Shown here piece after piece: positions 60,447 to 64,000 of a DNA stretch of 64,000 bases (position 1 is its first letter; each line of letters begins with the position of its first letter). The translations under genes and the position numbers were made by a program. Source of the stretch: Fibrobacter sp. UWR2. Lineage in GTDB: Bacteria > Fibrobacterota > Fibrobacteria > Fibrobacterales > Fibrobacteraceae. The DNA lies in the NCBI RefSeq assembly GCF_002210285.1, contig NZ_MWQE01000002.1, positions 359,129 to 423,128 of the forward strand. Reading direction: 5' to 3'. Below the pieces are notes generated by a model. It was given only the letters and a program-made list of their open reading frames with translations. It was not told where the DNA came from and did not search any database.

Positions 60447-62969
60447 ATGGCTACAAAACAGACCAAGAAGAGCGCCCCGAAGGCCGCCAAGAAGGTTGCA
60501 GCTAAGGCTGCAGCAAAGTACGGCTACTTCGATGACGCCAAGAAAGAATACGTGCTCACCACGCCGGCAACCCCGATCAAGTGGTGCAACTATGTTGGTA
60601 CATTGAACTTCGGCGGTATCGTGGATACTACCGGCGGTACCCTGGTTTGCAAGGGCGACCCGGCCCTGAACCGTATCACCAAGTACATCGCCCAGATGCC
60701 TTGCTCTGACTTTAAGGCCAGCACCGTGTACATCCGCGTCAAGGATGGCAAGGGCTACAAGGTCTTCTCTCCGTTCGTCGTTCCCACCCTCACCAAGATG
60801 GACAAGTGGGAATGCCACGTGGGTCTCTCTTACATGCGCTGGATTGCTGAATGCTGCGGCCTGCGCACCCAGGTGACGATTTTCGTCCCGACGGGCTCCA
60901 ACACTCTCCTCCAGGACATCCAGGTCACCAACCTCGGTGGTGCCGCCAAGGAAGTGGATATTATCCCGGTTTATGAATTCAGCCACTTCGAAGCCGAAAA
61001 GCAGCTCACGAACGCCGACTGGGTCCCGCAGACCATGACCCTCAAGGGCCACTGGGAAAAGGACGGCCATGTGGTGCTCGAACAGTATGCCTACATGAAG
61101 CGTGACTTCGCCGTGAACTACGTGACCGCCAACTGCAAGGTCGGTAGCTTCGACGGTGACCGTCGCGTGTTCCTCGGCGCCAACGAAATGGGCTCCTGGG
61201 CTGCTCCGCTCAGCCTCGGCAACAAGGAACTTTCTAACAGTGAATGCGACCGTGGCGACAACATCGCCGCCCTCATGATCCACGCTGGCAAGATTGCTGC
61301 GAAGAAGACCTTCCGCACCTGCACCCAGCTCGGTCAGGAACAGAGCCTCAAGGTCGCTGCCAAGGCTATCAAGAAGTACCGCGACTTGAAGAACGTCGAC
61401 AAGGCTTTCGACGAACTCGCCAAGTTCTGGGAAAACTACCTCGCCACTATCCAGGTGCAGACTCCGGATGCTGCGTTCAACTCCATGGTGAACGTCCACA
61501 ACCCGCGTCAGTGCCACACCACCAAGAACTGGAGCCGCTACCTGTCCCTGTACCAGCTGGGCTACGGCACCAGCCGCGGTATCGGTTACCGTGACTCCAG
61601 CCAGGACCTGATGGGCGTGATGAGCCACATGCCGGAAGAAGCATTGGAACTCGCCTTGAACCTGCTCTCCGTGCAGCGCCCCGAAGGTAACGCCATGCAC
61701 CAGTACGCTCCGCTCGCCCTCGCCGAAGACAACGGCAACGAAGCGAACGCCGGTGACTCCCGCGAAAAGAAGGGTGTGCTCGACGAGAAGGGCCAGCCGG
61801 CTTACGCAGACTGGTACGGCGATGACCACCTCTGGATCGTCCTCACGATTGCAAACTACCTCAAGGAAACCGGCAAGATGGACCTCCTCAAGAAGGAAGT
61901 CACCTTCTACGAAGCCGGCAAGAAGCGCGCCCAGCGTGAAAAGGGCACTGTGCTCGAACACCTCAAGCGCTCCCTCAACTTTACCCGTACTCACCTCGGT
62001 AAGCATGGTTTGCCGCTCCTCGGCTTTGCCGACTGGAACGACTGCATGAACCTGCCGCTCGGTGCAGAATCCTCCTTCAACACCGGCCTCTACGCCAAGG
62101 CACTTCTCGAGATGATGGACATCTGCGAAGCTCTTGGCGACAAGAAGTCTATTGAAATGTACAAGGGCTGGTACGAAGACGTGAAGAAGGCCTTCAACGA
62201 CTCTGCCTGGGACGGCAAATGGTGGGTCCGCTGGTTCGACAAGCAGGGCAACGCCTACGGCACCAACAAGGCCAAGTACGGCAAGATTTACTGCAATAGC
62301 CAGTCCTGGTCCGTGATTTCCGGTATCGCTACCGGCGACCGCGCCGTGCAGGGCATGGACAGCCTGAACAAGCTCCTCAACACCGCTAACGGCGTGAAGA
62401 GCTCTACTCCGGGCTACCGCGGCTTCGACCCGAACGTGGGTGGCATCTCCACTTATCCTCCTGGAGCCAAGGAAAACGGCGGTATCTTCCTCCACACGAA
62501 CCCGTGGGTGATGATTGCCGAAACCATCCTCGGCCGTGGCGACAAGGCCTTCCAGTATTATAGCCAAATTAACCCGGCTGCCAAGAACACCAAGCTCGAC
62601 GAGTTCGAATCTGAACCGTATTGCTACCCGCAGAACATCCTCGGTGACGAACACAAGCAGTTCGGTATGGGCCGTAACGCATGGCTCTCCGGTACCAGCT
62701 CCTGGACCTACCAGGCCGCTACGCAGTTCATCATCGGTGTCCGCGCCAGCTTCAAGGGCCTCATCGTGAACCCCTGCATCCCGAGCACTTGGGATGGCTT
62801 CAAGGTGACCCGCAAGTTCCGCGGCGCTACCTACGAAATCGAAGTGAAGAACCCGAAGCACGTGTGCAAGGGTGTCGCCGAGATGATCGTCGATGGCAAG
62901 AAGATTGATGCGGATGTGGCTCCGATCTTCACGAAGGGTGTCCACAAGGTCGTCGTCACCCTCGGTTAA
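60447..62969 (+). CDS. GH94 glycoside phosphorylase, probably cellobiose phosphorylase
   Basis: An 840-residue cytosolic enzyme that splits a beta-glucosidic disaccharide with phosphate to give sugar 1-phosphate. After YGYFDDAKKEYVLTTPATPI it follows the GH94 layout: an N-terminal beta-sandwich, a helical barrel with ADWNDCMN near residue 528 (general acid Asp), ADWYGDDHLWIVLTIANYL and phosphate-site-like ENGGIFLHTNPWVMIAET. GTSSWTYQAATQFIIGVR is also typical. Cellobiose is the best guess in a cellulolytic host, but chitobiose or cellobionate enzymes look alike. An added Lys/Ala-rich tail (residues 2-24) is unusual. An ACGGAG site fixes the start. Confidence 0.85.
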   Translation: MATKQTKKSAPKAAKKVAAKAAAKYGYFDDAKKEYVLTTPATPIKWCNYVGTLNFGGIVDTTGGTLVCKGDPALNRITKYIAQMPCSDFKASTVYIRVKDGKGYKVFSPFVVPTLTKMDKWECHVGLSYMRWIAECCGLRTQVTIFVPTGSNTLLQDIQVTNLGGAAKEVDIIPVYEFSHFEAEKQLTNADWVPQTMTLKGHWEKDGHVVLEQYAYMKRDFAVNYVTANCKVGSFDGDRRVFLGANEMGSWAAPLSLGNKELSNSECDRGDNIAALMIHAGKIAAKKTFRTCTQLGQEQSLKVAAKAIKKYRDLKNVDKAFDELAKFWENYLATIQVQTPDAAFNSMVNVHNPRQCHTTKNWSRYLSLYQLGYGTSRGIGYRDSSQDLMGVMSHMPEEALELALNLLSVQRPEGNAMHQYAPLALAEDNGNEANAGDSREKKGVLDEKGQPAYADWYGDDHLWIVLTIANYLKETGKMDLLKKEVTFYEAGKKRAQREKGTVLEHLKRSLNFTRTHLGKHGLPLLGFADWNDCMNLPLGAESSFNTGLYAKALLEMMDICEALGDKKSIEMYKGWYEDVKKAFNDSAWDGKWWVRWFDKQGNAYGTNKAKYGKIYCNSQSWSVISGIATGDRAVQGMDSLNKLLNTANGVKSSTPGYRGFDPNVGGISTYPPGAKENGGIFLHTNPWVMIAETILGRGDKAFQYYSQINPAAKNTKLDEFESEPYCYPQNILGDEHKQFGMGRNAWLSGTSSWTYQAATQFIIGVRASFKGLIVNPCIPSTWDGFKVTRKFRGATYEIEVKNPKHVCKGVAEMIVDGKKIDADVAPIFTKGVHKVVVTLG

Positions 62970-63003
62970 TTTGAATTATAACCGTCGTGATACGGCGTTG
63001 TTC

Positions 63004-63037
63004 GCCCCCTCACGTATTATTTATACGCTACGGGGGC
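63004..63037. repeat. Nested inverted repeat
   Basis: GCCCCC and GGGGGC are outer arms; CGTAT and ATACG form an inner perfect stem. It may be a dispersed repeat; the nearby T-run is too weak to call it a terminator. Confidence 0.5.
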
Positions 63038-63081
63038 TCGCGCCTTGTCTCACTCGGTTCTAATCCAAATTGGGATTTTTG

Positions 63082-63110
63082 GTCTGCTTCTAACGAAGCG
63101 GACTTTTTTT
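63082..63110 (+). terminator. Terminator after GH94 gene
   Basis: GTCTGCTTC and GAAGCGGAC pair with one wobble around TAAC, followed by a run of seven T. Confidence 0.7.
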
Positions 63111-63145
63111 GTTTGGCTCTCTGCGTTTTTCGGAAGAGGTTTGTC

Positions 63146-63165
63146 ATCCCCGCGTAGGCGGGGAT
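63146..63165. repeat. REP-like palindrome
   Basis: ATCCCCGC and GCGGGGAT form a perfect 8-bp stem around GTAG, next to a GTC edge. This GTCATCCCCGC form is common as a dispersed intergenic repeat in many bacteria. Confidence 0.6.
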
Positions 63166-63181
63166 CTTCCTGAAATTAAAA

Positions 63182-63208
63182 GTCCGCTCCGTTTGGGGCG
63201 GATTTTTC
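63182..63208 (+). terminator. Hairpin with T-run before the TonB-C-like gene
   Basis: GTCCGCTCC and GGGGCGGAT pair over nine positions around GTTT, followed by five T. An almost identical hairpin follows the gene at 63912. Confidence 0.6.
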
Positions 63209-63214
63209 TATATA
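63209..63214 (+). promoter_or_regulatory. -10 box, leaderless spacing
   Basis: TATATA ends six bases before ATG 63221. It overlaps the end of the preceding terminator, with no clear -35. Confidence 0.35.
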
Positions 63215-63220
63215 TAAAAT

Positions 63221-63910
63221 ATGGCTAGTTTATTTGGAAAATGCTGGAATAATTTTGTGCTCTTGGCTGCGGCGGTGCTGTGGGTGGGTTGTTCTGATGG
63301 CGATAAGAATGCGGATAAATCCCTAGAGCAGGAAAAGGGTAAAACGGAACAGTCCTTGGACGTGAAAAAGGAAGATTACGAGAAAGCGCATAGGGACAGT
63401 CTGTCAAAAAGAAAGGCAGAAATTGATAAAATCTTGAAGGAGGTTGCGACGTTATCTACTTCCGGTACAACTACGCTTTATGGCGTCGTCAGAAGTAGTT
63501 CCAAAGGTCTAGAAAGGGACAAAGATGGAAAGTTTATAATTGAAAAGGCAAAGGGATTCGCAAAAACCCCTACTTTTGAGGAATTGAGTCTGGAAAGAGG
63601 CGTCTATGATGATAGAGTTTCGTTTTTACGGCCTATTCGTCAGCGGACTCCTGGACTGCGCCATATTTACAATAAACATTTAAAGAAGAGTCCCAGTTTT
63701 AGCGGGACGATTGTTTTTCGGTTGAATATCAATGCTGACGGTACCGTTCAAAAAGTTCAAATCGATTCAACGACTACCGGCAATAGGGCTTTTGACGAAG
63801 AAATCCGGAAAGCGGTAAGTCGCTGGAGTTTCCCGAAAATGAATTCGGATGAAGTTGCAACTTTCCCGATAAGATTTTATGAAGAAGAGTTGTTGAAGCA
63901 GAACGATTAA
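63221..63910 (+). CDS. Lipoprotein with TonB/AgmX-like C-terminal domain
   Basis: A 229-residue lipoprotein (signal ending AVLWVGC). A charged helical stretch at residues 30-70 (EKAHRDSLSKRKAEIDKILK) leads to a TonB-C-like domain at the end: FSGTIVFRLNINADGTVQKV, GNRAFDEEIRKAVSRWSFPK. Such AgmX/PglI or TonB-C domains lacking a membrane helix may bind partners of the gliding or transport machinery. AT-rich compared with the GH94 gene. It is flanked by near-identical terminators. Confidence 0.7.
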   Translation: MASLFGKCWNNFVLLAAAVLWVGCSDGDKNADKSLEQEKGKTEQSLDVKKEDYEKAHRDSLSKRKAEIDKILKEVATLSTSGTTTLYGVVRSSSKGLERDKDGKFIIEKAKGFAKTPTFEELSLERGVYDDRVSFLRPIRQRTPGLRHIYNKHLKKSPSFSGTIVFRLNINADGTVQKVQIDSTTTGNRAFDEEIRKAVSRWSFPKMNSDEVATFPIRFYEEELLKQND

Positions 63911-63911
63911 A

Positions 63912-63937
63912 GTCCGCTCCGTTGGGGCGGATTTTTT
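63912..63937 (+). terminator. Terminator after the TonB-C-like gene
   Basis: GTCCGCTCC and GGGGCGGAT around GTT, followed by six T. It copies the hairpin at 63182. The remaining bases to the window end show nothing I recognise. Confidence 0.75.
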
Positions 63938-64000
63938 GTTTTTTTGAGGCTGTAAAATAAACTGTGTCACAATCCACCCCCAATAACCCAAAACCTTACT

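Overview
The window looks like a chromosome segment of a Fibrobacter species (phylum Fibrobacterota). The strongest clues are four lipoproteins carrying the Fibrobacter major paralogous (FISUMP) domain, a regulator of the Fibrobacter-rich TIGR02147 family paired with a lipoprotein, many Ser-rich lipoproteins, a GH94 glycoside phosphorylase and a secreted pectate-lyase-like enzyme, as expected of a plant-fibre degrader. Envelope genes (LptE-like, OmpA/TSP3, MltD-like, ExbB/ExbD/TonB) show a Gram-negative cell plan. Coding density is high. I saw no rRNA, tRNA, CRISPR array, insertion sequence or prophage.

Layout. 1-5.4 kb: a truncated lipoprotein, an rRNA methyltransferase-like gene with aminotransferase, a candidate small RNA, a solo HsdR-N-like protein and a FISUMP lipoprotein. 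5.4-10.0 kb: serS, then a four-gene minus-strand cassette (HPr-kinase-like ATPase, S26 peptidase, PqqD-like protein, ABC exporter) resembling RiPP maturation/export loci; its first gene is frameshifted beside an 18-bp perfect inverted repeat. 10.0-16.8 kb: envelope genes, two microproteins and a five-LysM lytic transglycosylase. 16.9-22.7 kb: an ankyrin lipoprotein and a six-gene TonB energy-transduction operon (DUF3450, two ExbB-type proteins, ExbD, TonB, TPR), resembling Vibrio TonB2/TtpC systems. 22.8-31.2 kb: FISUMP and other lipoproteins, leuB and pepA. 31.2-41.4 kb: outer-membrane protein, Ca2+/Na+ exchanger, SpmAB-like permease, phosphodiesterase, pseudouridine synthase, dGTPase, HAD hydrolase, a PL9-type pectate lyase and two tandem FISUMP lipoproteins. 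41.6-46.8 kb: a double-length UvrA. 46.9-51.4 kb: SUMF1-type lipoprotein/secreted protein, membrane protein, ychF and a structured intergenic RNA candidate with a strong terminator. 51.4-60.4 kb: the TIGR02147/DUF2341 pair, a metallopeptidase, asparaginase, lipoproteins, phosphatidylserine decarboxylase, an Fe-S-loop protein and a PadR regulator with a palindromic operator. 60.4-64.0 kb: GH94 phosphorylase, a repeat-rich intergenic stretch and a TonB-C-terminal-like lipoprotein.

A window-wide pattern deserves attention: at about fifteen genes a TATATT-like -10 box ends exactly 6 or 7 bases before the start codon, which puts the expected transcription start on or next to the start codon. This predicts many leaderless mRNAs, including uvrA, dgt, lptE-like and several lipoprotein genes. 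All functional assignments are from reading translated sequence and remembered family motifs; no search was run.
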